In this document: piece by piece, positions 1-7,933 of the stretch
Layout of the letters: each line of letters starts with the position of its first letter
How positions within the stretch are numbered: the stretch's first letter is position 1
Notes under the pieces: model-generated
What the model saw: the letters and a program-made list of their open reading frames with translations, nothing else
The model's database searches: none
Told to the model about the DNA's origin: nothing
Made by a program: the position numbers and the translations under genes
DNA from: an uncultured Acidimicrobiales bacterium
GTDB taxonomy: Bacteria > Actinomycetota > Acidimicrobiia > Acidimicrobiales > CADCSY01
Reading direction: 5' to 3'
Length of the DNA: 44,397 nucleotides
Assembly: GCA_902805555.1 (NCBI GenBank)
Contig: CADCSY010000102.1
Span: 1-44,397, forward strand

Positions 1-216
1 ACCGCCCCGTGATCTCGGTGGTCTCCTCGCCCTTCTTGCGGTGCTCCCGCTCCTTGTTGACGACCTCGGTGATGGTGACGGCGGTGCCGCACGCCTCGAT
101 CGTGATGGGCGGGACGCCCTCGACCGCTACGGGCGGATCGGCCGACCCGGCCCCATCCCTGATGCGAATGAGGTGCCGACGACGGCCGTGACGACCGCCC
201 TTGCGAGCTTCCTCAT
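1..216 (-). CDS. Secreted protein, 5' part only, apparent frameshift in signal peptide
   Basis: The gene runs off the left edge of the window. An ATG at 216 follows a GA-GGGGGA ribosome site and opens a signal-peptide-like start (MRKLARAVVTAVVGTSFASG), but this frame stops at 127-129 after 29 codons. The -1 frame then continues to base 1 with excellent GC3 and reads as a mature secreted protein (ADPPVAVEGVPPITIEACG, then TAVTITEVVNKERE). That second frame has no start codon of its own. Adding one G to the GGGG run near 151-154 would fuse the frames to ...SGMGAGSA-DPP, which has a good signal-peptidase site. So this is either a homopolymer sequence error, a real null allele, or frameshifting. 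Function unknown; the mature part resembles small exported actinobacterial proteins. Confidence 0.45.
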
Positions 217-483
217 GATGTCCCCCTCGTCCGTTACCGCAGCACAGCCCTTGTACCTCGGGACGGCGACGCGGCCACCGGCCTCTACTCCTCGAACCGG
301 CCATTCGACGCTGCGGCAGGGGACGGCCGCGGCCGAACGTGACCCCGTCGTGTCCACCTCCATGGTCGTGGGCACCGGGTGGAGGAGGAGGGACGAGGAG
401 TCGGGCAGGTCGGCCGGCGTACCCGTGCGCCCGGAGTCCGCAGCGGAGCCCCCGGGTGCAGCGGTTCCAGGAAGGTGAGCCGG

Positions 484-489
484 TAGGAT
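484..489 (+). promoter_or_regulatory. Candidate -10 box (TAGGAT) for the PBP gene
   Basis: TAGGAT matches TAnnnT and lies ten bases before the GTG at 500, so transcription would start a few bases before or at the start codon. No convincing -35 hexamer is seen. Confidence 0.35.
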
Positions 490-499
490 CGGGCGAACT

Positions 500-2713
500 G
501 TGCGAAGGCTGATCAGGTTCGTCGTCGTCGTGCTGGCCGGAGCGCTGCTCGTGATCTCGTCGCTCGCGCTGCTCGCGCCGCAGGTCGACACGATCCTGGA
601 CGCCAACCGCGTCGACCAGGCCGACGAGATCGACCTCGAGCCCCTGGCGCAGCGATCGGTCGTGCTCGCGGCCGACGGCAGCCTGTTGACCTACCTCCTC
701 GTCGAGGAGAACAGGGTGTCGGTCCCGCTCGAGGAGGTGTCGCCCACCTTCATCGACACGCTGCTCGCCATCGAGGACCAGCGGTTCTACGAGCACGACG
801 GCATCAACGTGCGGGCCACGGCCCGGGCGCTGCTCGAGAACGTCAACGCCGGAGGGGTCGAGCAGGGCGGCTCGACGATCACCCAGCAGCTCGTCAAGAA
901 CGCGCTGGTCGGCTCCGAGCAGAGCCTCGAGCGCAAGGTCGAGGAGGCGGTGCTGGCCCGGCGCCTCGAGGACCAGATGACGAAGGACGAGATCCTCGAG
1001 CGCTACCTGAACACCGTGTACCTCGGCAACAGCACCTACGGCGTCCAGGCGGCCGCCGAGCTGTACTTCGGGGTCTCAGCCAAGGACCTCGACGTCGCCC
1101 AGTCCGCGTTGCTCGTCGGGCTGATCCAGAACCCCGAGGACCGGAACCCCTTCAGGTACCCCGCCGCCGCCCGCTCCCGCCGGGACGACGTCGTGGATCG
1201 GCTCCTCAGCGTCGGCCAGATCGAGGAGCCCGTCGCCCGCTTCATCAAGGCGACGGCGCTCCCGACCGAGGGCTACGTCATCCCGAACCGGCCGAAGGAC
1301 TACTTCGTCGAAGAGGTGAAGGAGCGCCTGCTGCAGGACGAGCGCCTGGGTTCGACCCAGACCGAGCGCTACAACGCCCTGTACCGGGGCGGGCTCACCA
1401 TCCGCACCACGGTCGAGCCACGGCTCCAGCGCCTCGCCGACGAGGCGGTGTCGACCGTCCTGCCGGACACCGGCGGGCAGTTCACCGCCTCCATCGTGAG
1501 CATCGATCCCCGCAGCGGCGCCGTCCGGGCCATGGTGGGTGGCCCGGGCTTCGGCAACGCGCAGTACAACATCGCCACCCAGGGCATCGGCCGCCAGGCC
1601 GGCTCGTCGTTCAAGCCGTTCGTGCTCACGTCGATCCTGGAGCAGGGGAACACGGTGGAGGACACCGTGGACGGGTCCGGGCCCTGCAGCTTCCCGAACC
1701 CGGCCGGCACGCCGGACCCCTACCCGGTGTCGAACTTCGAGCGTGCTCGGGGCGGGGTGGGCGACCTCCGGGCGCAGACGCTGCGGTCGTCGAACTGCGC
1801 GTACGTCAGGTTGGGGATCATCGCCGGGATCGACAAGGTGCTGGAGACGGCGAAGCGGCTCGGCATCACCCGTCAGGACCTCGCGGTCCAGCTGTCCGCT
1901 CCTCTCGGGACGAACGAGGTCCGGCCCATCGACATGGCCTCCGCGTACGGGACCTTCGCCAACGACGGGGTGCACTTCGAGCCGTACTACGTGGAGGAGG
2001 TCACCGACCGGGACGGCAACGTCCTCTTCGAGGGGCCGACGACCGGGAAGCCGGTGCTCGACCCCGGCGTCGCCAGGACCGTCACGTCGGTGCTCGTCGA
2101 CAACGTCCGCAGCGGCACCGGGACGAGGGCGGCCTTCCCCGACGGGCGCCCGGCTGCCGGCAAGACGGGCACCACCCAGGACTCGGCCGACGCCTGGTTC
2201 GTCGGCTACACCCCCGAGCTCTCCACCGCGGTGTGGATGGGGTCGCCGGTCGACCGGACGCCGATGACGAACGTCGGGGGCATCAGGGTCACCGGCGGCA
2301 CCTACCCGGCTCGGATGTGGCAGGCGTACATGGGCCCGACGCTCCAGCCGTACGAGCCGCTCTCGTTCCCCGAGCCCCCTGCACCCGATCCGGCGCGGGT
2401 CTCCCAGCGCCTGAGGTTGCCCACCGAGGCCTGGGCCCAGGCCGTCGCCGACGCCGCCGAGAGGCGAGCACCCCAGCGCCGGGCCACGACCACCAGCCCC
2501 GCCCGCCGCAGCGCCCCCAGCACGACTGCGCCGGAGAGCGGCTCGGCGACCACTGCCACGTCGCCGGCCGCCACCACGCCGCCGGCGACCACGGCCCCCC
2601 CGGCCAGCCAGCCTGCGCCGACGACGGCAGAGGGCGCCAGTGCCGGCGACGGCGGCGGGAACGGCGATGGCGGCGGGAACGGCAACGGGAACGGCAACGG
2701 CTCGTCCGACTGA
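500..2713 (+). CDS. Bifunctional class A penicillin-binding protein
   Basis: Membrane-anchored peptidoglycan synthase of 737 residues that polymerises lipid II and cross-links the stem peptides outside the membrane. One N-terminal helix (about residues 5-25) anchors it. The GT51 glycosyltransferase domain has the EDQRFYEHDG motif with catalytic E92 and a GGSTITQQ motif. The transpeptidase domain carries S369-S-F-K372 (nucleophile Ser369), S430-S-N432 and K555-T-G557. The tail after about residue 650 is low complexity, rich in Pro/Thr/Ala and then Gly/Asn, as in mycobacterial PonA-type proteins. The GTG at 500 is chosen because it gives a short basic stretch before the helix. Both catalytic centres look intact. 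Confidence 0.95.
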   Translation: MRRLIRFVVVVLAGALLVISSLALLAPQVDTILDANRVDQADEIDLEPLAQRSVVLAADGSLLTYLLVEENRVSVPLEEVSPTFIDTLLAIEDQRFYEHDGINVRATARALLENVNAGGVEQGGSTITQQLVKNALVGSEQSLERKVEEAVLARRLEDQMTKDEILERYLNTVYLGNSTYGVQAAAELYFGVSAKDLDVAQSALLVGLIQNPEDRNPFRYPAAARSRRDDVVDRLLSVGQIEEPVARFIKATALPTEGYVIPNRPKDYFVEEVKERLLQDERLGSTQTERYNALYRGGLTIRTTVEPRLQRLADEAVSTVLPDTGGQFTASIVSIDPRSGAVRAMVGGPGFGNAQYNIATQGIGRQAGSSFKPFVLTSILEQGNTVEDTVDGSGPCSFPNPAGTPDPYPVSNFERARGGVGDLRAQTLRSSNCAYVRLGIIAGIDKVLETAKRLGITRQDLAVQLSAPLGTNEVRPIDMASAYGTFANDGVHFEPYYVEEVTDRDGNVLFEGPTTGKPVLDPGVARTVTSVLVDNVRSGTGTRAAFPDGRPAAGKTGTTQDSADAWFVGYTPELSTAVWMGSPVDRTPMTNVGGIRVTGGTYPARMWQAYMGPTLQPYEPLSFPEPPAPDPARVSQRLRLPTEAWAQAVADAAERRAPQRRATTTSPARRSAPSTTAPESGSATTATSPAATTPPATTAPPASQPAPTTAEGASAGDGGGNGDGGGNGNGNGNGSSD

Positions 2714-2749
2714 GCCGCCCCGCTCGGTGGCGGGCCAGACTGTCGGCCG

Positions 2750-3472
2750 ATGGCCGCCGCAGCCCTGCACACCCTCCTCGAGATCCAGGCGCTCGACACC
2801 CGGGCCGACCAGCTCACCCGTCGACGGGTGACCCTTCCCGAGCGGGCGGAGCTGGCCACCGTGGAGGCCCGTCGCTCCCGCCTCGCCGTGGACCGGGCTG
2901 CGACCGGTGCTCGGGTCCACGAGCTCGAGCGGACCCAGAAGCGGCTGGAGGACGAGGTCTCCATGCTCGAGGACAAGGCCACGAGCACCGACCGCCAGCT
3001 CTACAGCGGGACGGTGACGTCGCCACGTGAGCTGCAGGCGCTCCAGGACGAGGCGGCGTCCCTCCGCCGGCGCGTCGGCGCCGCAGAGGACCAGATCCTG
3101 GTCGTGATGGAGGATCTCGAGCCGCTGGTCGCCGAGGCTGGTGCGCAGGCCGCGGCCGGTGGAGCCGCCGACGAGCAGGCCGCGAGCCTCCGGGCGGCCG
3201 TGGCCGCCGAGGAGGGGTCGATCGACGAGGAGCTCCGGCGCGTGGCGGCCTCCCGGGCCGAGCTCCTGGCCGACGTCCCCCCCGCTCTGGTCTCGCAGTA
3301 CGAGCGGATCAGGGAGCGGGCGGGGGGCGTCGGGATCGCCAGGCTGGACGGCCACCGCTGCACGGGCTGCCACCTCGAGCTCCCGAACCGGGAGGTGGAC
3401 GAGCTCCGCCGAGCGCCGGCGGAGCAGGTCGTGCTCCACGAGGAGTGCGGGCGGATCCTGGTGCGGGACTGA
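2750..3472 (+). CDS. Coiled-coil zinc-ribbon protein (zf-RING_7/DUF164 type)
   Basis: 240 residues. Residues 5-180 are almost entirely charged heptad-like helix (long antiparallel coiled coil), followed by a C-terminal zinc ribbon, the layout of the CT398/DUF164 family. The family is widespread, and roles in nucleic-acid or flagellar-chaperone-like binding have been proposed; function here is unknown. The first knuckle is C204-x2-C207. The second is H230-x2-C233 rather than the usual C-x2-C, so one zinc ligand appears to be His. It lies 36 bases after the PBP gene and one base before the next gene, so it is probably co-transcribed with its neighbour. Confidence 0.85.
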   Translation: MAAAALHTLLEIQALDTRADQLTRRRVTLPERAELATVEARRSRLAVDRAATGARVHELERTQKRLEDEVSMLEDKATSTDRQLYSGTVTSPRELQALQDEAASLRRRVGAAEDQILVVMEDLEPLVAEAGAQAAAGGAADEQAASLRAAVAAEEGSIDEELRRVAASRAELLADVPPALVSQYERIRERAGGVGIARLDGHRCTGCHLELPNREVDELRRAPAEQVVLHEECGRILVRD

Positions 3473-3473
3473 C

Positions 3474-3959
3474 GTGCTGCTCTGGTTCGCCGGCGGCTCG
3501 TTCCTGGCCGTCTGGCTGGTGTTCCGCGACCCCGCGATCGACCACCGGCTCGTGGTCGCCGGGGCCGTCCTCCCCGACCTCGTCGACCTCCCCTCGGGCG
3601 GGCCGTGGATCGCGCACACCCTGCTCGCCAGCGTCGTGCTCCTGCTCGGGATCATGCTCGCCACCAGGGGCCGCCGGCTGCTGCGCCGCCAGCTCCTCGC
3701 GCTGCCCATCGGGACCTTCCTGCACCTCGTGCTCGACGGCGCCTGGGCCGACACCGAGACGTTCTGGTGGCCGGCGTTCGGCCTCGACCTCGGGGAGGGG
3801 CGCCTGCCGAGCCTCGAGCGGGGTGCGCTGAACGTCGTGCTGGAGCTCGCCGGTCTCGCCATCCTCGTCTGGGCCTGGCGCCGCTTCCGGCTCGGCGAGC
3901 CCGACCGCCGCCGGCACCTCCTCCGCTCGGGTCGCCTCGGGCGGGACCTCGTCGGCTGA
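3474..3959 (+). CDS. Small integral membrane protein, YdjM/DUF457-like
   Basis: 161 residues with about four hydrophobic segments. The motifs AGAVLPDLVD (about residues 24-33) and FLHLVLDG resemble the paired Asp/His motifs of membrane-bound metal-dependent hydrolases of the YdjM/DUF457 group, but the match is partial. The GTG start at 3474 lies one base after the zinc-ribbon gene's TGA, which argues for translational coupling; the same frame is open further upstream but only as a shadow of the previous gene. The C-terminus is arginine-rich and probably cytoplasmic. Function unknown. Confidence 0.75.
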   Translation: MLLWFAGGSFLAVWLVFRDPAIDHRLVVAGAVLPDLVDLPSGGPWIAHTLLASVVLLLGIMLATRGRRLLRRQLLALPIGTFLHLVLDGAWADTETFWWPAFGLDLGEGRLPSLERGALNVVLELAGLAILVWAWRRFRLGEPDRRRHLLRSGRLGRDLVG

Positions 3960-3973
3960 GCCTCGCCCCCCGG

Positions 3974-3979
3974 TAGCGT
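3974..3979 (+). promoter_or_regulatory. Candidate leaderless -10 box (TAGCGT)
   Basis: TAGCGT lies exactly six bases before the ATG at 3986, so the first transcribed base would be the A of the start codon. There is no Shine-Dalgarno sequence in the 26-base gap, which supports a leaderless transcript. Confidence 0.45.
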
Positions 3980-3985
3980 CCGCGG

Positions 3986-5536
3986 ATGGCCGGGACGGAC
4001 TTCGACAGCCGCATCGCAGCCGCCTACGCGGCGACGGGCGCCACCCTCGACCTCGGGCGGGGGGTGCTGGACGGCGAGGTCCGCCAGGGTGCCGCGGTGC
4101 GGGTGCCGGTCTCGATGATGAACCGCCACGGCCTCATCGCAGGGGCCACCGGGACCGGCAAGACCAGGACGCTCCAGCTGCTGGCCGAGCAGCTGTCGGC
4201 GCTCGGGGTGCCGGTGTTCGCCGCCGACGTGAAGGGCGACCTCTCGGGCATCACGAGGCCGGGCGTCGATGGCGGACGGGTGGCCGAGCGGGTGGCGCAG
4301 CTGGGGGTCGAGTGGGGCCCCGCCGCCAGCCCCGTCAGCTTCCTCTCGCTCGGCGGCATCGGCCCGGGCGTCCCGCTGCGGGCCTCGCTCTCGTCGTTCG
4401 GCCCGGTCCTGCTGGCCAAGGTGCTCGGGTCGAACGAGACCCAGACGTCCTCGTTGGCGCTCGTGTTCCGCTACGCAAAGGACCGGGACCTCGCGCTCGT
4501 CGACCTCGACGACCTCCGGGCGGTCCTCGCCCACCTCACCGGTGACGAGGGCAAGGCGGACCTGAAGGAGCTGGGCGGGCTGTCCCGCGCCACCGCCGGC
4601 GTCCTCCTGCGCGACATCCTCGAGCTCGAGGACCAGGGGGGCGGCGCCCTCTTCGGCGAGCCCGAGCTCGAGGTGGCCGACCTGCTGCGCCGGGACGACG
4701 GGCGCGGCGTCGTCAGCCTGCTCGAGCTCGCGGCCGTGCAGGACAAGCCGAAGCTGTTCAGCACGTTCCTCATGTGGCTCCTCGCCGAGCTGTTCGCCGA
4801 CCTCCCCGAGGAGGGTGACCTCGACCAGCCGAAGCTGGTGTTCTTCTTCGACGAGGCCCACCTGCTGTTCGACGACGCCGACGAGGCGTTCGTCGACCGG
4901 GTGGCGCAGACGGTGCGCCTGATCCGGTCGAAGGGGGTCGGCGTGTTCTTCGTGACCCAGCTCCCCGACGACGTCCCCGAGAAGGTGCTGTCACAGCTCG
5001 GCAACCGGGTGCAGCACGCCCTGCGGGCGTTCACGCCTCGTGACGCGAAGGCGCTGAAGGCGGCGGTGACGACCTATCCGAACACGACGGACTACGACCT
5101 CGAGGAGGACCTGACCCAGCTCGCGACCGGGGACGCGATGGTCACCATCCTGTCCGAGGGCGGTGCCCCGACGCCGGTCGTCTGGACCCGCCTGCGCCCG
5201 CCGGCCTCGCTCATGGACACCATCGGGGACGCTGCGATAAGAGCGGCGGCCGAGGCCGACCCGCTCTTCGCCATGTACGGCCGGCAGGTGGACCGCTCGT
5301 CGGCGGCGGACGCCCTCGCGGCGCGCGAGGCGGACGTCCCCCCGCTCGACCACGAAGCTCCCGCACCGGACGAGGGAGGACCGGTACCGGAGGTGCGCCG
5401 GCCGAGGCGCCGACGGACCCGGGAGCCGGTCGAGGACGAGGGCGCAGTCGTCGGCTACCTCAAGAGCCGGGAGGGCCGCACCATGGTGAACACCGTCGTC
5501 CGGGGCGTGTTCGGCCTCCTCAGGAAGCGGCGCTGA
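3986..5536 (+). CDS. HerA-like ATPase, DUF853 (YjgR) family
   Basis: 516-residue cytoplasmic P-loop ATPase of the HerA/FtsK superfamily. Walker A is GATGTGKT at residues 53-60 (Lys59); Walker B is LVFFFDEAH with D289 and E290. The FFVTQLPDDVP stretch is the family sensor region, and RVQHALRAFTPRD near residue 340 is also typical of DUF853. The C-terminal 60 residues are charged and variable. Family members are predicted DNA-translocating or remodelling ATPases, but the substrate is unknown and no nuclease partner such as NurA is adjacent. It converges on the next gene with a 17-base tail-to-tail overlap. Confidence 0.9.
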   Translation: MAGTDFDSRIAAAYAATGATLDLGRGVLDGEVRQGAAVRVPVSMMNRHGLIAGATGTGKTRTLQLLAEQLSALGVPVFAADVKGDLSGITRPGVDGGRVAERVAQLGVEWGPAASPVSFLSLGGIGPGVPLRASLSSFGPVLLAKVLGSNETQTSSLALVFRYAKDRDLALVDLDDLRAVLAHLTGDEGKADLKELGGLSRATAGVLLRDILELEDQGGGALFGEPELEVADLLRRDDGRGVVSLLELAAVQDKPKLFSTFLMWLLAELFADLPEEGDLDQPKLVFFFDEAHLLFDDADEAFVDRVAQTVRLIRSKGVGVFFVTQLPDDVPEKVLSQLGNRVQHALRAFTPRDAKALKAAVTTYPNTTDYDLEEDLTQLATGDAMVTILSEGGAPTPVVWTRLRPPASLMDTIGDAAIRAAAEADPLFAMYGRQVDRSSAADALAAREADVPPLDHEAPAPDEGGPVPEVRRPRRRRTREPVEDEGAVVGYLKSREGRTMVNTVVRGVFGLLRKRR

Positions 5537-6371
5537 CGTCCTCCACCTGCGACGCGCCCGGGCGTGCGAGGCGGTCCCGGACGTAGCGGTCCAGGAAGAG
5601 CTGCATCTCGGCCGCGCACTGCCGTCCGAACGCCGGCGACGCGTCGAAGGCGTGCAGCTGCTCGGCGTAGAGGTGCAGCTCGGCGGGCACGCGCGCCTCG
5701 GCGAGGGCCTCGTACATCACCAGGCTGGCGTGGACGGGCACGAGCTCGTCCTCGGTGCCGTGGATGAGGAGCGTGGGCGGGAACGACGGGTTCACGTGGG
5801 TGAGCGGGCTCGCCGCCGAGGCCTCCTCGGCGGACCCGGCCTCGATGAGCGCTGCGAGGGTGATGGCGCCCCGCTGCTGCTCGCCGTGGGAGAACAGGGT
5901 CGGTGCGTAGACGCCGATGGCCGCCGCCACGTGCGTCGGCTGGTCGGGGTTGCCGCCCTCACCCTCGAAGTCGGCCCTGCCGGGCGTGCCCGCGGCGAGC
6001 AGGGCGAGGTGGGCCCCGGCCGAGTTGCCCTCGACGGCGATGCGCTCGGGGTCGATGCCGAGCTCGGCCGCGTTCGCCCGCATCCATCGCAGCGCCGCCT
6101 TCACGTCGTGGATCTGCGCGGGCCAGGGGGCCTCAGGCAGCAGGCGGTACTCGGAGGCCACGCACACGTAGCCGGCCCGGCCCAGCAGGATCCCGTAGCC
6201 ACGCAGCTGGGTGCGGTCGCCGTGGCGCCAGCTCCCCCCGTGCACGAGCAGCACGCCGGGTGCCCGCCCGCTCGGTGCCGGCGGCCTGTAGACGTCGCAG
6301 CGCAGCTCGCGGCCGCCGCCCGTCCCGAACACGACGTCCTCCTCGATCTCCACCTGTCCCACGGCTGCCAT
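5520..6371 (-). CDS. Alpha/beta hydrolase, BD-FAE-like esterase
   Basis: 283-residue cytoplasmic serine hydrolase, likely a carboxylesterase. The oxyanion motif HGGSW starts at H44; the nucleophile is S117 in GNSAG; the acid is D208 in GTEDELVP; the base is H240 in QLHAF. This complete triad places it in the BD-FAE/HSL-like esterases. The ATG at 6371 is supported by GGAGGGG about six bases upstream; the frame is open further but with poor coding character. A perfect palindrome sits just upstream of the ribosome site. The gene faces away from the diguanylate cyclase and overlaps the HerA-like gene tail to tail. Substrate cannot be told. Confidence 0.9.
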   Translation of the reverse strand: MAAVGQVEIEEDVVFGTGGGRELRCDVYRPPAPSGRAPGVLLVHGGSWRHGDRTQLRGYGILLGRAGYVCVASEYRLLPEAPWPAQIHDVKAALRWMRANAAELGIDPERIAVEGNSAGAHLALLAAGTPGRADFEGEGGNPDQPTHVAAAIGVYAPTLFSHGEQQRGAITLAALIEAGSAEEASAASPLTHVNPSFPPTLLIHGTEDELVPVHASLVMYEALAEARVPAELHLYAEQLHAFDASPAFGRQCAAEMQLFLDRYVRDRLARPGASQVEDVSAAS

Positions 6372-6387
6372 CGCGTCCCCTCCGAGC

Positions 6388-6405
6388 CCGGGGCGAACGC
6401 CCCGG
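6388..6405. promoter_or_regulatory. 18-bp near-perfect palindrome upstream of esterase gene
   Basis: CCGGGGCG-AA-CGCCCCGG: 8-bp arms with an AA centre, 16 bases upstream of the ATG at 6371 and next to its ribosome site. A TAGGGT box (minus strand, 6413-6418) would start transcription right at its edge, so it could be an operator or a 5' leader hairpin. Confidence 0.4.
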
Positions 6406-6559
6406 AGGGCGACCCTACAAGCGGGCCCGTCCGGCCCACCCGGTCGCCGGCTCGACCGTCGCACGGGCTCCGGCCGCACCAGCGAACCCCGGTGGCAGAC
6501 CGTCCCGGTGCGTGGTGTCGCCTCCGAGCGGTGGCGGAGGCGGAGGCGGGTCCGTCACC

Positions 6560-6565
6560 TAGGGT
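6560..6565 (+). promoter_or_regulatory. Candidate -10 box (TAGGGT) for the cyclase gene
   Basis: TAGGGT lies 12 bases before the ATG at 6578, predicting a very short leader of about six bases. No ribosome site is seen between box and start, and no clear -35. Confidence 0.35.
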
Positions 6566-6577
6566 TCCGCCGACACG

Positions 6578-7915
6578 ATGACGAGCGACGAGACAGTGCC
6601 GATGCGCCCCGGCATGGGTGAGCTGTCCGACGCGAGCCATCGGCTCGTCGTCGACCGGACCGGCGCGCCGTTCATCCTGATCGACCGCCATGGTCAGATC
6701 CGCCACGTGAGCGGCCTGGTCGACGTGGCGGTCGGGGTGGAGGCGGAGGCGCTCCTCGGGAGGAACATCACCGAGTTCCTGCGGGAGGACCAGCTCGACC
6801 TCGCCGACGAGGCCCTGGCCGAGGTCGAGCTGGGTGGCCGGCGGGGGGCCGGGGTGCCGATGGTGTTCGCGCTGCGTCGGCCCGACGGTGGCAGCAGGTG
6901 GGTCGAGATCGCAGGGACGTCGTTCCTCGGCCAGCCGGGGATCGATGCCATCGCCTTGAAGATCACGTCGTGGGAGCCGCAGCACCACCTCGCCGAGTTC
7001 CTCGTGGCCCTGCTCGAGGAGCCCAACCTCCATGCCGTCCTGGGCCCCCTGGTCCGCTCGATCGCGGCTTCCACCGAGGCGGTCGGGGTCGCCGTCCACC
7101 ACGGCTTCGACGGGACGGGCTTCGCCGGCGCCGTCCCCTCCTGGGGCGGGGGCTCCGACCTCCCCACGGGCGGCTCGCCCTGGTGCGACGTGGCCCGAAC
7201 CATGTCGCCGGTCTGGCTGGAGGGCGGGGACGTCCCCGAGGGGCCCGGGGACGCGGCGAGCTGCTGGAGCATGCCGATCCCCGCCAGCGACGCCGTGGCG
7301 CCGGGCGTCCTGACCGTCTGGTGGACCAACCCGGGGCGCCCCCTCCTCGGCCACCGCCACGTCCTCGACCGGACCGCCGGCTACGTGCGCCTGGCCCTCG
7401 TGCGCACCGCCGAGCACCAGCGGCTCCAGCACCTCGCCGGCCACGACGCGCTCACCGGGGTGGCCAACCGCGCCGCGTTCCGCACCCACCTGGCCAGGGC
7501 GCTCGCCATCGGGGAGGACCACCTCGCTGTCGCGTTCTGCGACCTCGACCGCTTCAAGCCGGTGAACGACACCTACGGGCACCGTGCGGGCGACAGGGTC
7601 CTCGTCGAGGTGGCAGCCCGCCTGCGCAGCAGGCTCCGCATGGGCGACGAGCTCGCCCGCATCGGCGGTGACGAGTTCACCGTCCTCCTGCGCAACGTGC
7701 CAGACGCAGCCGTCGCCGCCCAGCTCGCCGACCGGCTCCTCCTCGCTGTCGCCAAGCCCTTCCCGGTGCCCGACGGGGAGGTGAGGGTCGGCATGTCGGT
7801 CGGGATCGCGCTGGCGGGCACCGTGACGAACGCGGACGACCTGCTGTCGGCGGCCGACGAGGCCCTCTACGCCTGCAAGCGCGCGGGCGGCGGGAACCGG
7901 GCGGTCGTGGGCTGA
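6578..7915 (+). CDS. PAS-GGDEF diguanylate cyclase
   Basis: 445 residues. An N-terminal PAS domain (about 20-135: FILIDRHGQIRHVSG, LGRNITEFL) is followed by a GAF-like or divergent sensor stretch (about 140-275) and a C-terminal GGDEF domain (about 285-445) that makes cyclic di-GMP from two GTP. The active-site signature is intact, G363-GDEF367. RMGD (R354-D357) lies exactly five residues upstream and is a complete inhibitory I-site, so product feedback is expected. No transmembrane helix, so it is a cytoplasmic sensor. No EAL or HD-GYP partner is in the window. The following ABC exporter genes run the other way and end 18 bases after this stop. Confidence 0.93.
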   Translation: MTSDETVPMRPGMGELSDASHRLVVDRTGAPFILIDRHGQIRHVSGLVDVAVGVEAEALLGRNITEFLREDQLDLADEALAEVELGGRRGAGVPMVFALRRPDGGSRWVEIAGTSFLGQPGIDAIALKITSWEPQHHLAEFLVALLEEPNLHAVLGPLVRSIAASTEAVGVAVHHGFDGTGFAGAVPSWGGGSDLPTGGSPWCDVARTMSPVWLEGGDVPEGPGDAASCWSMPIPASDAVAPGVLTVWWTNPGRPLLGHRHVLDRTAGYVRLALVRTAEHQRLQHLAGHDALTGVANRAAFRTHLARALAIGEDHLAVAFCDLDRFKPVNDTYGHRAGDRVLVEVAARLRSRLRMGDELARIGGDEFTVLLRNVPDAAVAAQLADRLLLAVAKPFPVPDGEVRVGMSVGIALAGTVTNADDLLSAADEALYACKRAGGGNRAVVG

Positions 7916-7933
7916 CGGTCGGGGCCTGATGGC

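Noticed and set aside
232-240. GCGGTAACG, matching part of the operator arm at 36151-36159, upstream of the first gene
   Set aside because: A single 9-base match without the second arm is expected by chance in a window this size.
2640-2710. GGCGGGAACGG-type repeats as a mobile or structural element
   Set aside because: They encode the Gly/Asn-rich tail of the PBP and keep the frame.
1076-4861. Very long open frame on the minus strand opposite the PBP, zinc-ribbon and HerA-like genes
   Set aside because: Low-complexity translation mirroring the true codons of the plus genes; a normal by-product of extreme GC content.
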